NCBI RefSeq assembly: GCF_001043915.1
Contig: NZ_LABX01000006.1
Span: forward strand, 1-38,379
Length of the DNA: 38,379 nt
Direction of reading: 5' to 3'
From: Methylobacterium aquaticum
GTDB taxonomy: Bacteria > Pseudomonadota > Alphaproteobacteria > Rhizobiales > Beijerinckiaceae
Shown: one piece after another, positions 10,150-18,580 of the stretch
Layout: each line of letters begins with the position of its first letter
Numbering within the stretch: the first letter of the stretch is position 1
Translations under genes and position numbers: made by a program
Notes under the pieces: model-generated
Database searches by the model: none
What the model saw: the letters and a program-made list of their open reading frames with translations, nothing else
What the model was told of the DNA's origin: nothing

Positions 10150-10449
10150 GTCTCGGTATGACCCTCGATCATCGGCTGACAGCGGCTCTCGCGGCCGCGA
10201 CGCTCCCGCCGCGACGTCGCTCCTTCCGTCGAGGCCGAACGCCCTAACATAGGGTCGAGATTGCCTCAACACATCCAGCAAAACTTCTTCCGAAAGAGCG
10301 TGATATTCCGCGTGTAAATATAATAATTCTAATTAACATACTTGGAATACAATTCGATTTGCCTTGGAGCGAGGTTGTCCTTTCGACCCCGAGACGATAG
10401 TTTCCCGATCCGCATCCTTCGATCCCGACCGGAGCGCGCCCGCCAGCTC
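10150..10449. promoter_or_regulatory. Divergent control region of the sigma-factor and siderophore-export operons
   Basis: This 300-base gap separates the - strand sigma gene from the + strand exporter gene. Bases about 10300-10350 are strikingly AT-rich compared with everything around them. At 10325-10336 there is AATTCTAATTAA, containing the inverted repeat TAATT-CT-AATTA (10324-10335). A closely similar 12-mer lies upstream of the TonB receptor gene at 17353-17364 (10 of 12 bases equal). An iron-regulator site or sigma-dependent promoter is likely here, but I cannot assign -35/-10 elements with confidence. Confidence 0.5.
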
Positions 10450-12204
10450 ATGACGGCCTCCTTCTCCAGCAGACCCGCAGGCCTCGTGCTCGGGCTCGTG
10501 CGCCCCTATGCCGGGGTGATCCTCGCCTGCGCGGTGCTCGGGGCCCTGGGGGGCCTGAGCGTCGCGGGGCTCCTCGCGCTGGTGAACCGGGGCCTGCACG
10601 GCACGGCCGCCGACGGGTCCGGCCTGCTCGCCGCCTTCGTGGGGCTCTGCCTGCTCACGCTGGTCGGATCGATCGGCTCCGATATCGGCGCCAATGTCGT
10701 CGGCCAGCGCGTCGTCGCGACCCTGCGCAAGACGCTGGCCGACCGGATCCTCGCTGCCCCGATCGACGCGCTCGAGCGCTACCGCCTCCATCGTCTGATC
10801 CCGGTGCTGACCCGGGACGTCGACACGATCAGCGACGTCGCCTTCGCGCTCTCGACCCTGGCGGTCGCCCTCACGGTGACGGCCGGATGCCTGGCCTATC
10901 TCGCCGTGCTGTCGCCGGCCCTGTTCGGGTTCGTGGTGCTGGCGGTCACCCTCGGCGTCTGCGCTCAGACCTATGCGCAGATGCGGGGCGTCGCCGGCTT
11001 CGTCGCGGCCCGGGCCGGCGAGGACCGGCTCCAGGCGCAGTACCGCGCCATCACCGAGGGCGCCAAGGAATTGCGGCTGCACCGGGGACGCCGGCACCGC
11101 CACGCGGCGCTGCTGCGGGACGCGATCGACGACATCCGCGACCGGCAGATCCACGCCATCGTGCTGTTCGTGACCGCGCGGGCGTTCGGGACGGTGCTGT
11201 TCTTCGCCGTGGTCGGGGCGACCCTGGCGCTGCGCCACTTCGTCTGGCCGGAGATGGACGCCGCCACCGTCAGCGGCTTCGTCCTCGTGCTTCTCTACAT
11301 GCGAGGGCCCGTCGACCAGGTGATCGGGACGCTTCCGGTCATGGGCCGCGCCCTGGTGGCGCTACGCCGGGTCGCCGACCTGTCCGAGCGCTTCGCGACC
11401 CCGGAGCCCGGGCTGGTGCCCGGCCCCGCCGTCGGCGGGGTGGATTCCGGGGGCCGGACGATCCGGTCCATCGCGCTGCGCGGCGCCACCTACGCCTTCC
11501 CGGCGGCCGAGGGCGGCAAGGGCTTCGTGCTCGGGCCTGTCGACCTGCGGGTGGAGGCCGGAGAGACCGTCTTCGTCGTCGGCGAGAACGGCTCGGGCAA
11601 GACCACCCTGATCAAGCTCCTGCTCGCCCTCTACGTGCCCGATTCCGGCGACCTCGTCCTCGACGGGACCGCCGTCACCGCCGCGACGCGGGACGAGTAC
11701 CGGCAGCTCTTCACGACGATCTTCTCGGACTACCACCTGTTCGAGGACCTCGCCGGGCCGGGTACGCTGCCGGAGCAGGCCGCGCGCTACCTGGAACGGC
11801 TGGAGATCGCCGGGAAGGTCGGGGTCCGGGACGGCGCCCTGACCACGCTCGACCTTTCGACCGGCCAGCGCAAGCGCCTTGCGCTCTTGAACGCCTGGCT
11901 CGAGGGCCGGCCCGTCCTGGTGTTCGACGAGTGGGCCGCCGACCAGGACCCGGCCTTCCGGCGGATCTTCTACGCCGAGCTGCTGCCCGACCTGAAGCGC
12001 CTGGGCAAGACCATCGTGGTGATCTCGCACGACGACCGCTACTTCGACGCGGCCGACCGCATCGTCCGGATCGAGGCCGGCCGGATCGTCGCCGACGAGC
12101 CCCCGGGGCAGCACGCGGAGAGGCCGGGCGCGGATCGCCCGAGTACCGTTCCGGGATCACCCCGTCGCCACGGGGCGCCCTCCCCCGAACCAACCCGCCC
12201 ATGA
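10450..12204 (+). CDS. Cyclic-peptide/siderophore export ABC transporter (PvdE family)
   Basis: A 584-residue half-transporter with an N-terminal membrane domain of about six helices (first helix near residues 12-45) fused to an ATPase domain. Walker A is GENGSGKTT, the signature is LSTGQRKRL, and Walker B with its extension is VFDEWAADQDP, a hallmark of the PvdE/SyrD cyclic-peptide exporter group. It would move the assembled siderophore or a precursor across the inner membrane. I use the ATG at 10450; the frame continues upstream to a TTG, but that stretch is arginine-rich and not membrane-like. The C terminus has a low-complexity tail of about 35 residues beyond the usual end. The stop overlaps an ATG of the acyltransferase gene. 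Confidence 0.93.
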   Translation: MTASFSSRPAGLVLGLVRPYAGVILACAVLGALGGLSVAGLLALVNRGLHGTAADGSGLLAAFVGLCLLTLVGSIGSDIGANVVGQRVVATLRKTLADRILAAPIDALERYRLHRLIPVLTRDVDTISDVAFALSTLAVALTVTAGCLAYLAVLSPALFGFVVLAVTLGVCAQTYAQMRGVAGFVAARAGEDRLQAQYRAITEGAKELRLHRGRRHRHAALLRDAIDDIRDRQIHAIVLFVTARAFGTVLFFAVVGATLALRHFVWPEMDAATVSGFVLVLLYMRGPVDQVIGTLPVMGRALVALRRVADLSERFATPEPGLVPGPAVGGVDSGGRTIRSIALRGATYAFPAAEGGKGFVLGPVDLRVEAGETVFVVGENGSGKTTLIKLLLALYVPDSGDLVLDGTAVTAATRDEYRQLFTTIFSDYHLFEDLAGPGTLPEQAARYLERLEIAGKVGVRDGALTTLDLSTGQRKRLALLNAWLEGRPVLVFDEWAADQDPAFRRIFYAELLPDLKRLGKTIVVISHDDRYFDAADRIVRIEAGRIVADEPPGQHAERPGADRPSTVPGSPRRHGAPSPEPTRP

Positions 12205-12221
12205 CTGCGAGGACCACGACG

Positions 12222-13292
12222 ATGATCGAGAGTGCCGCCGCAGCGCCGGTCGCCGTCACGCTCCGCCTGGCGGACCCCAGCGCTCCCATTCTCGTCGAGA
12301 GACGCGGATCGCGGATCGCCGCCACCAGCGGGGACCGCCCGCTTCTGTCGCTGCATCGCGACGAGGCCGGGCGGGCCGACGACCCCGCCTTCGCCGTGGA
12401 CGGCGCGACCGGGGATCCGGTCGCCGACACCCGTGCCGTCGCGGCGGTCGCCGAGGCGGTCTTCGGCTGGGAGCCGGAGCGCGCGTCCTTACGGCTCGCG
12501 CTCGATCCCGACGAGCCCCTCGCCCGCCACCTCGTCGCGCACGGCCTCGCGCGGGTCGAGGCGGGCATCCTGTGCATCCGGCCCGAGACCGCGATGCAGC
12601 GACGCGACCCCTGGCTCGCCGATCCGGACCGTCCCCCCTACCCGCTCGACCTGATCATGACCGGGGACCGCCGCCATCCCCGCCGCCCGCGAAAGCCCGA
12701 GGGGCTGGTCTATGCCCGCCACATCCCGTGGCTCGGCGAAGCGGTGTCGTTCCGCGCCCTCACCCTCGCGGACCTGCCGCTCTTCCACCGCTGGATGAAC
12801 GACGAGCGCGTCGCCGCGATCTGGAGCGAAACGGGCAGCGAGGCGGAACACCGCGCCTATCTCTCGGCCCTGATCGCCGATCCGCACATGCTGCCGCTGA
12901 TCGGCTGCTTCGGCGACAGGCCGTTCGGCTATTTCGAGATCTACTGGGCAAAGGAGAACCGCATCGCCCCGTTCTACGACGCCGGCGACTACGACCGGGG
13001 CTGGCACGTCGCCGTGGGCGAGGACGCATTCCGCGGCCGCGCCTACATCTCGGCCTGGCTGCCGTCGCTGATGCACTATCTCTTCCTCGACGACCCGCGC
13101 ACGGAGCGCATCGTCGGCGAGCCCGCCGCGAGCCACGCCCAGCAGATTCGCAACCTCGACGTCTCGGGCTTCGCCAAGCTGAAGACCTTCAGCTTCCCCC
13201 ACAAGCGCGCGATGCTGGTCATGCTCCTGCGCGAGCGCTTCTTCGGCGACCGCCTGTGGCGTCCGGCCGCGCGGGCGGAGGGAGGCCGGTGA
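12222..13292 (+). CDS. GNAT acyltransferase for siderophore biosynthesis (IucB/VbsA-like N-hydroxyornithine acyltransferase)
   Basis: A 356-residue protein with a variable N-terminal part and a C-terminal acetyltransferase domain of the type annotated for siderophore biosynthesis. Recognisable segments are VSFRALTLADLPLFHRWMNDERVAAIWSE, PFGYFEIYWAKENRIAPFYD, GWHVAVGEDAFRGRAY and the end LDVSGFAKLKTFSFPHKRAMLVMLLRERFF. It would acylate N5-hydroxyornithine to form the hydroxamate ligand; whether the acyl group is acetyl, hydroxybutyryl or another cannot be seen. Start choice: the ATG at 12222 has GAGGA eight bases upstream. A second in-frame ATG at 12201 overlaps the exporter stop (ATGA) but lacks a good ribosome site. 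The stop overlaps the hydroxylase ATG (TGATG). Confidence 0.88.
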   Translation: MIESAAAAPVAVTLRLADPSAPILVERRGSRIAATSGDRPLLSLHRDEAGRADDPAFAVDGATGDPVADTRAVAAVAEAVFGWEPERASLRLALDPDEPLARHLVAHGLARVEAGILCIRPETAMQRRDPWLADPDRPPYPLDLIMTGDRRHPRRPRKPEGLVYARHIPWLGEAVSFRALTLADLPLFHRWMNDERVAAIWSETGSEAEHRAYLSALIADPHMLPLIGCFGDRPFGYFEIYWAKENRIAPFYDAGDYDRGWHVAVGEDAFRGRAYISAWLPSLMHYLFLDDPRTERIVGEPAASHAQQIRNLDVSGFAKLKTFSFPHKRAMLVMLLRERFFGDRLWRPAARAEGGR

Positions 13293-14578
13293 TGGCCCGC
13301 CACGCAGCCGAACACGACGTGATCGGCATCGGCTTTGGCCCGTCGAACCTCGCGCTCGCCATCGCCCTCGACGAGGCGTCGCGGCAGGGCGCCGGCCTCG
13401 ACGCGCTCTTCGTCGAGCGCCAGCCGCGCTTCACCTGGCACGGCGGTATGCTGCTGCCGGGCAGCGACATGCAGATCTCGTTCCTGAAAGATCTCGTCTC
13501 GCTGCGCGATCCCACGAGTCCGCTCACCTTCATCAATTACCTGCACAAGAAGGGGCGGCTGGAGCACTTCGCCAATTGCCGCACGTTCTATCCGAGCCGC
13601 ATCGAGTTCAACGACTATCTCGGTTGGGTCGCCGGTCACTTCGCCGACCGGTGCGCCTATGGCGAGACCATCGTCGCCGTGGAGCCCGACCGGTACGACC
13701 TGCCGGTCCGGTCGCTGCGGGTGATCTCCCGCACCGAATCCGGACGTGAGGTGCTGCGCCGGACCCGCAACATCGTGGTGGCGGTGGGCGGGATGCCCCA
13801 TGTGCCGGCCGTCTTCGCAACCTTGGGGGACCATCCGCGCCTGATCCATTCGAGCCGCTACCTCGACCGGATCGGCGCTCCCGGCCTCGCCCAGGACGGA
13901 GCCCGCATCGCGGTGATCGGCGGCGGCCAGAGCGCCGTCGAGATCACGGTCGATCTCCACGACCGGTTTCCGGGCGCGGCGATCGACCTCGTCTTCCGCG
14001 GTCACGCCCTCAAGCCGTCCGACAGCTCGCCCTTCGTCAACGAGATCTTCCATCCGGGCTTTACCGACTTCATCTACGACCAGCCCGGGGACCGGCGCGC
14101 CGCCCTGGTGCAGGCGTTCCGGAACACGAACTACGCCGTCGTCGATCCCGATCTCCTCGAGACGCTCTACAGGATCCTCTACCAGCAGCGGGTCGAGGGC
14201 GGCGCGCGCGTCGGGCTGATGCCGCGCAGCCGGATCGACGCCACCGCGGCCACGAATGCCGGCATCGCGATCGACACGACGGACCTCTTCGCCGGCACGA
14301 GCCAGCGCCGGTCCTACGACGCGGTCGTCCTGGCGACCGGATACGAGCGGAGCACGCGCCCGCCCTTCCTGGAGCCGATCCTGCCGTATCTGGAGGTCGC
14401 GGACCTCGATCGGACCTACCGGATCCCGTCCCACGAGGATTTCGAGCCGCACGTCTACCTCCAGGGCGCCGCAGAAGCCTCGCACGGCCTCAGCGACACC
14501 CTGCTCTCCGTTCTGGCGGTGAGATCCGAGGAGATCTCGCGCTCGCTCTGCGACAGGATGCGGCGCGCCCACGGGTGA
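13292..14578 (+). CDS. L-ornithine N5-monooxygenase (PvdA/SidA/VbsO family)
   Basis: A 428-residue flavoprotein that hydroxylates the side-chain amine of ornithine (less likely lysine) with NADPH and O2, the first step toward a hydroxamate siderophore. The FAD motif GIGFGPSN is at 12-19 and the NADPH motif VIGGGQSAVEI at about 209-219. Substrate-region segments are MQISFLKDLVSLRDP, FINYLHKKGRL, KPSDSSPFVNEIF and FRNTNYAVVD; ATGYERSTRP lies near the C terminus. These match the ornithine-specific branch by eye. The start is coupled to the preceding stop and is preceded by GGAGG. It is the last gene of the exporter-acyltransferase-hydroxylase operon, followed by several hairpins. Confidence 0.95.
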   Translation: MARHAAEHDVIGIGFGPSNLALAIALDEASRQGAGLDALFVERQPRFTWHGGMLLPGSDMQISFLKDLVSLRDPTSPLTFINYLHKKGRLEHFANCRTFYPSRIEFNDYLGWVAGHFADRCAYGETIVAVEPDRYDLPVRSLRVISRTESGREVLRRTRNIVVAVGGMPHVPAVFATLGDHPRLIHSSRYLDRIGAPGLAQDGARIAVIGGGQSAVEITVDLHDRFPGAAIDLVFRGHALKPSDSSPFVNEIFHPGFTDFIYDQPGDRRAALVQAFRNTNYAVVDPDLLETLYRILYQQRVEGGARVGLMPRSRIDATAATNAGIAIDTTDLFAGTSQRRSYDAVVLATGYERSTRPPFLEPILPYLEVADLDRTYRIPSHEDFEPHVYLQGAAEASHGLSDTLLSVLAVRSEEISRSLCDRMRRAHG

Positions 14579-14777
14579 GGCCAGGCGCGGCCGGGCGCGG
14601 ACGTTCATGCCGGCTCCTCGCCGGCAGGCGCCCTCGAACCCGGCCGGCCACGGGGCCGTCCGAGGAAGCAACGGATGCCGGCCGTCTTCTCTCCCGGCTC
14701 GCGCGAAGAAGCGGGAAGCCTCCCGTCCATGATCTCCCCGGTCCGCCCTGCACCGGTCGGGATCGGTGCAGGACCAA

Positions 14778-14876
14778 GCAGACGTGCGTTGGCAGGCCAA
14801 CGCTTCGTCCGCTGAGGTTCTTGTTTGATCGCAGATTTTTGCCGCCGAACCGGTGACCGCTTCGGCGAGATCGGCT
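14778..14876. repeat. Interspersed ~95-bp repeat, copy 1
   Basis: It begins AGCAGACGTGCGTTGGC and contains the hairpin core TGCGTTGG-CAGG-CCAACGC at 14785-14803. By eye it aligns with 28152-28250 over about 95 bases with scattered mismatches, including GTTTGATCGCAGATTT and GCCGCCGAACCGGTGACC. The hairpin alone recurs at 17743-17778. The three intergenic copies point to a mobile or REP-like family of this genome. Confidence 0.75.
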
Positions 14877-14926
14877 TAGAGCATTTCCCGACGAAGTGGA
14901 GACCGGTTCGTCGGACAATGCTCTAG
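14877..14926. repeat. Extragenic palindrome ending in CTAG
   Basis: Long interrupted palindrome: arms TAGAGCATT and CCGACGAA pair with TTCGTCGG and AATGCTCTA around GTGGAGACCGG, with a 2-base bulge on each side. It ends in CTAG at 14923-14926. A related copy lies at 38256-38302, directly beside an IS481-family insertion. Confidence 0.75.
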
Positions 14927-14939
14927 GCCGCACGGGGGC

Positions 14940-17231
14940 CTACCAGCGGTAGGTCAGCGTCCCGAACACGCTCCGGCGGAAGCCTTCGAACACGTAGCCG
15001 GTATAGAAGCCCGCCGTGTAGTAGCGCTTGTCGAACAGGTTCGTCGCGTTGACCGACAGGGTCGCCCCCTTCCAGTCCGGGTTGACCCGCGCAAGATCGT
15101 AGCTGAGCGAGGCGTCGACGACGGCATAGGACGGGATGTAGTCGACATTGGTCGCGTCGGTGCGCGGGCCGATATAGCGCACGCCGGCGCCGGCCCGCAG
15201 ACCGCCGAGCGCCGACCCGACCGGAAAGGCGTAATCGGCGAAGAGCGACACGGTGTTGGCCGGGGCGTTCGGCAGGCGGTTGCCGATGAGCCGCGGGTTC
15301 GTGTCCTTCGTGACCTTGGTGTCGAGATGGGCGTAGCCGAAGATGACGTTGAAGCCCTCGAACAGGGTGGCCTTGCCCTCCAGCTCGAACCCCTTCGACA
15401 CGGCCTCGCCGGTCTGGACGAAGAAGCCGGGGTTGAGCGGGTCGGCGAGCGGGATGTTGGTCTGGGTGATGTCGAAGTACGAGGCGGTGAAGAGCGCGTT
15501 GGTGCCGGCGGGCTGCCACTTCACGCCGCCTTCGATCTGCTTGGCCTCGCGCGGATCGAGAGCCGCGCCGCTGGCGCGCTGCCCGGCGATCTGCGGGTTG
15601 AACGACGTCGAGTAGGACACGTAAGGAACCACGCCGGCATCGAACTCGTAGCCGAGGGCGACGCGGTAGCTCAGCGCCGAGAAATCCTGCTTGCTGACCG
15701 TGGCCCGGTTCGCGGAGGCGATCGGCAGGTTCGGGAAGCTGTTCACGGTGTCGATCTGCTGATCGACCCAGTCGTTACGCACGCTTCCGGTGAAGATGAA
15801 GCCGTTCCACTTCATCTGATCCTGGAAATAAGCCCCGATCTGCTGCTGCGACGCGCGGGTCGCGATGTTCGTCCGGTTCGGGAAATTGAAGCTGTAATTG
15901 TAGACCGGATTGTAGAGGTCGATCAGCCGCGTGCCGGCCGCCAGCGGATAGCCGAGCGGGAAGGTTCGCGCGTCGTCCCGGTGATAGTCCTGGATGTCGA
16001 CGCCGAAGACGACGCTGTGCTTGATACCGAAGGTATCGAACTGGCCCTCGACATGGTTGTCGGCCAGGATGCCGTAGCTCGACTGTCGGCGCAAGTACGG
16101 GACAGTCGCGACCGAGAGGAAGCCCGGCGGCGTGAAGCCCGGCACCGCACCGACGACGTCGGCCTTGGTCGAGGTCTCGTAGATCCGGAAGGCCGAGTGG
16201 ACCAGCCAGCCGGGCGCGAACGAGTGATCGAGGACGTAGCCGATCTCCTTGTTCTCGAGCAGGAAGGTGTTGAAGTTCGGCTGCCCGACGAAGACGTTGG
16301 GCTGGTAGAAGCCGCGGGCGCTCGGGATGATCGAGCCGACGATCGGCAGGCTCTGCTCGGAGCCGCCGCTGCGGAACTCGGCGTACTTGGCGAGCACGGT
16401 GAGCGAGGTATCGGCATCCGGCCGCCAGGTGATGGCGGGCGCGAGGAAGGTGCGGTCGTCGGGTGTGTAGCGGACCTGAGAGTCGGAGTTGCGCACCAGC
16501 CCGGTCAGCCGGTAGGCGAAGTCGGGGGCGCCCTCGACCGGCCCGGACAGGTCGAAGCCGGCCTGGATCCGATTGCGGGTGCCGCCCTGGATGAACACCT
16601 CGTTGAACGGGGTGAAGCTCGGGCGCTTCGAGACCAGGTTGATGATGCCGCCCGGCTGGCCGGCGCCGTACAGCACCGAGATCGGGCCCTTGATGACGTC
16701 GATGCGCTCGTAGGCGTAGGGCTCGACGTTCTGGTCGAACGAGTTGAAGCCGTAGCGCAGGCCGTCCTCGTAGACGTTGTCGAAGTTGTTGGCGTTGAAG
16801 CCGCGCAAGGTGAAGGTCGGACCGCCCTGGCCGCCCGGGTAATCGACAGCCTGGACGTTCGGGGTGTAGGCCACCGCGGTGTTGAGGTCCTGCACGCCGC
16901 GGACGTCGAGTTCCTCGCGGGTGATGACGCTGACGGTCGCGGGCGTCTCGAGGATCGAGTCGTTGCCCTTCATGCCGGCCGTCGAGCGCGTGGCGACGAA
17001 GCCGGTGGTCCCGAAGGTCGGTTGCTGGGCCGCGACGGAGATCTCGTCGAGGGCGATGGCTCCGCCGTCGGCGGGCTGGGCCTGAGACGGCGTGTTCGAG
17101 GTGCCGGGCGGTTTCGAAGCCTGGGCCTGAGCGTCGCGCAGCCCGGCTCCGATGGCCGCGATGGCGACTCCCGTCACGAGAGAGGCGCGCAGGCTCATGC
17201 CTGCACGATCGGCCAACTGGGTCCAACGCAT
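14940..17231 (-). CDS. TonB-dependent siderophore receptor
   Basis: A 763-residue outer-membrane receptor for the ferric siderophore. Residues 1-36 form a signal peptide ending near AQA, followed by a TonB-box-like ALDEISVAAQQ at about 59-69. The plug domain follows (ETPATVSVITREELDVRGVQDLNTAVAYTPNV; RIDVIKGPISVLYGAGQPGGIINLVSKRP). The rest is a beta-barrel ending …FGTLTYRW with the expected terminal aromatic residue. No STN domain precedes the TonB box, so it should transport without signalling through a FecR. It is on the strand opposite the export/biosynthesis operon and converges on it. The AT-rich upstream region shares a 12-mer with the siderophore operon control region. Confidence 0.96.
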   Translation of the reverse strand: MRWTQLADRAGMSLRASLVTGVAIAAIGAGLRDAQAQASKPPGTSNTPSQAQPADGGAIALDEISVAAQQPTFGTTGFVATRSTAGMKGNDSILETPATVSVITREELDVRGVQDLNTAVAYTPNVQAVDYPGGQGGPTFTLRGFNANNFDNVYEDGLRYGFNSFDQNVEPYAYERIDVIKGPISVLYGAGQPGGIINLVSKRPSFTPFNEVFIQGGTRNRIQAGFDLSGPVEGAPDFAYRLTGLVRNSDSQVRYTPDDRTFLAPAITWRPDADTSLTVLAKYAEFRSGGSEQSLPIVGSIIPSARGFYQPNVFVGQPNFNTFLLENKEIGYVLDHSFAPGWLVHSAFRIYETSTKADVVGAVPGFTPPGFLSVATVPYLRRQSSYGILADNHVEGQFDTFGIKHSVVFGVDIQDYHRDDARTFPLGYPLAAGTRLIDLYNPVYNYSFNFPNRTNIATRASQQQIGAYFQDQMKWNGFIFTGSVRNDWVDQQIDTVNSFPNLPIASANRATVSKQDFSALSYRVALGYEFDAGVVPYVSYSTSFNPQIAGQRASGAALDPREAKQIEGGVKWQPAGTNALFTASYFDITQTNIPLADPLNPGFFVQTGEAVSKGFELEGKATLFEGFNVIFGYAHLDTKVTKDTNPRLIGNRLPNAPANTVSLFADYAFPVGSALGGLRAGAGVRYIGPRTDATNVDYIPSYAVVDASLSYDLARVNPDWKGATLSVNATNLFDKRYYTAGFYTGYVFEGFRRSVFGTLTYRW

Positions 17232-17742
17232 CGAGCAGCCCCGAGAGAAATTGATCTTGGGCCTCGTCCGTCACATCATCACGGAGAGGCGCAGCAAGGG
17301 GTAAGGGGCCAAAATTTCGTTTGCAATCGCAGCCTATTACGAACATTTAATCAATTCTAGATAAGAGCCAGCCGGGCCGAGGCGATTCGCTGCTAAATTC
17401 CGACACGATCACTGCTATCTGTGACGTTTTAAAATCATCTAATTCCAATGTAAGGGATCGCAGTCGGAATTTGCTGTGGAGAGCGTCCAATTTGCCACAG
17501 TCGGCGTCGAAACTTGGGCGTGGTTGCCTCGAGGACGATCGATTTTTGGACAATCCATCGACCGGCTTGGGAGCATGGCCCTCGCTGTCGATCGCTTTGA
17601 AGGGCATCGCTGACGGTCCGTGGTATGGTGTGATTCAGGCTCCCCGATGAGGTGGCGTGTGGCTTTGTGCGGGGATCGGAGCCGTCGCGGACGGGCTGAT
17701 TGACGCATTCACGAACCGTCTGCCGCAGCACCGCAAGACCTA
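17232..17742. promoter_or_regulatory. Receptor promoter region plus unassigned intergenic DNA
   Basis: This gap of about 500 bases carries the promoter of the receptor gene on the - strand. At 17353-17364 AATTCTAGATAA resembles the AATTCTAATTAA found upstream of the exporter operon, 122 bases from the receptor ATG. From about 17400 to 17740 there are short open frames on the - strand (for example 17435-17731) that I do not recognise. The stretch could be a decayed insertion sequence, but I see no transposase motif, so no gene is called. Confidence 0.45.
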
Positions 17743-17778
17743 AGCAGGCTTGCGTTGGCAGGCCAACGCACGTCTGCT
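17743..17778. terminator. Hairpin at the 3' end of arsH, copy of the interspersed repeat core
   Basis: The inner stem TGCGTTGG-CAGG-CCAACGCA (17751-17770) is extended by outer arms AGCAGGC (17743-17749) and GTCTGCT (17772-17778), with one G-T-type mismatch. The right arm reaches the stop codon of arsH (17778-17780). It probably terminates arsH. The inner stem is the same as in the repeats at 14785 and 28160. Confidence 0.65.
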
Positions 17779-18533
17779 CAGCGTTTCACAAAGCCGATAT
17801 CGGCCGCCACGGCCTTGAGCCGGTCCGGCTCCCGCTCTTTGCGCTCGCTGTAGCGGTCCACCAGGTAGTCGGCCCGTTCGCGGGTCAGCAGCGTGAACTT
17901 CATCAACTCCTCGCACACGTCCACCACGCGCTCGTAGAGCGGCCCCGGCTTCATCCGGCCGGCATCATCAAACTCCCTGTAGGCCATCGGCACGCTGGAC
18001 TGGTTGGGGATGGTGATCATCCGCATCCAGCGGCCGAGCAGGCGCAGGGAGTTCACGGCGTTGAAGCTCTGCGAGCCGCCGGACACCTGCATGACCGCGA
18101 GGGTGCGGCCCTGGGTCGGGCGCACGCTGCCCTCGGCCAACGGCAGCCAGTCGATCTGGCTTTTCATCACGCCGGTCAGATTGCCGTGCCGTTCGGGCGA
18201 CACCCAGACGTGGCCCTCGGACCAGAGCGAGAGATTGCGCAGTTCCTGCACCTTCGGGTGGTCGGCGGTGGTGTCGTCGGGCAGCGGCAGCCCGTGCGCA
18301 TGGAAGATCCGCACCTCGCCGCCCATCGCCTCCAGCAAGCGGGCAGCCTCGCAGGCCAGGAAGCGGCTGAACGACCGCTCGCGCAGGGAGCCGTAGAGGA
18401 TCAGGAACCGGGGCGCGTGGGTGAACGGCTGCGCCACCTGGAGGCGTGCGGCCGTCGGCACCTCGAAGTGCGCTGCACTCAGGTTGGGGAAGCCGTCGTG
18501 AACGGTGGGTGCGGGCGGAAGGGGCTTGTCCAA
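17778..18533 (-). CDS. arsH: ArsH, NADPH-dependent flavin reductase of organoarsenicals
   Basis: A 251-residue flavodoxin-like protein of the ArsH family, which oxidises trivalent methylated or aromatic arsenicals. Recognisable segments are [36 protein letters not shown], the highly conserved [61 protein letters not shown], and [13 protein letters not shown]. The start appears to be TTG at 18533, with GAGGAAAG eight bases upstream; no in-frame ATG lies before the conserved core. It diverges from arsR across a short promoter region with an inverted repeat, so ArsR probably controls both directions. Confidence 0.96.
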   Translation of the reverse strand: MDKPLPPAPTVHDGFPNLSAAHFEVPTAARLQVAQPFTHAPRFLILYGSLRERSFSRFLACEAARLLEAMGGEVRIFHAHGLPLPDDTTADHPKVQELRNLSLWSEGHVWVSPERHGNLTGVMKSQIDWLPLAEGSVRPTQGRTLAVMQVSGGSQSFNAVNSLRLLGRWMRMITIPNQSSVPMAYREFDDAGRMKPGPLYERVVDVCEELMKFTLLTRERADYLVDRYSERKEREPDRLKAVAADIGFVKR

Positions 18534-18580
18534 GGGGGCTCTTTCCTCTACATTTCAATAATGATTGAGATATTGCATCA
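18534..18580. promoter_or_regulatory. arsH/arsR divergent promoter with candidate ArsR operator
   Basis: Only 47 bases separate the two start codons. Bases 18555-18568 form the perfect inverted repeat TCAAT-AATG-ATTGA. ATTGCATCAAT follows immediately and repeats the half-sites loosely. ATCAAT/ATTGAT-type half-sites are typical of ArsR-SmtB operators, so this is the likely site of arsenite-relieved repression of both transcripts. Assignment is by motif and position only. Confidence 0.65.

Larger units (their letters stand above)
14579..14939. other. Intergenic region with tandem hairpins and repeats between convergent genes
   Basis: No gene is supported here. From left to right it holds a hairpin at 14608-14626 (TGCCGGC arms, 5-base loop) and a 9-bp perfect hairpin at 14747-14772 (CCTGCACCG arms). 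These are followed by the two interspersed repeats listed separately (14778-14876 and 14877-14926). The hydroxylase gene and the receptor gene converge on it, so one or more of the hairpins probably terminate both transcripts. Confidence 0.6.

Noticed and set aside
14575..14856. Small + strand frame ending RPLRFLFDRRFLPPNR, similar to one at 28143-28231
   Set aside because: The shared peptide is only a translation of the interspersed DNA repeat; the sequence is palindromic and lies in intergenic DNA.
17435..17731. A 98-codon - strand frame between the receptor and arsH
   Set aside because: No recognisable family, no ribosome site, and overlapping frames of similar length; left as unassigned intergenic DNA.
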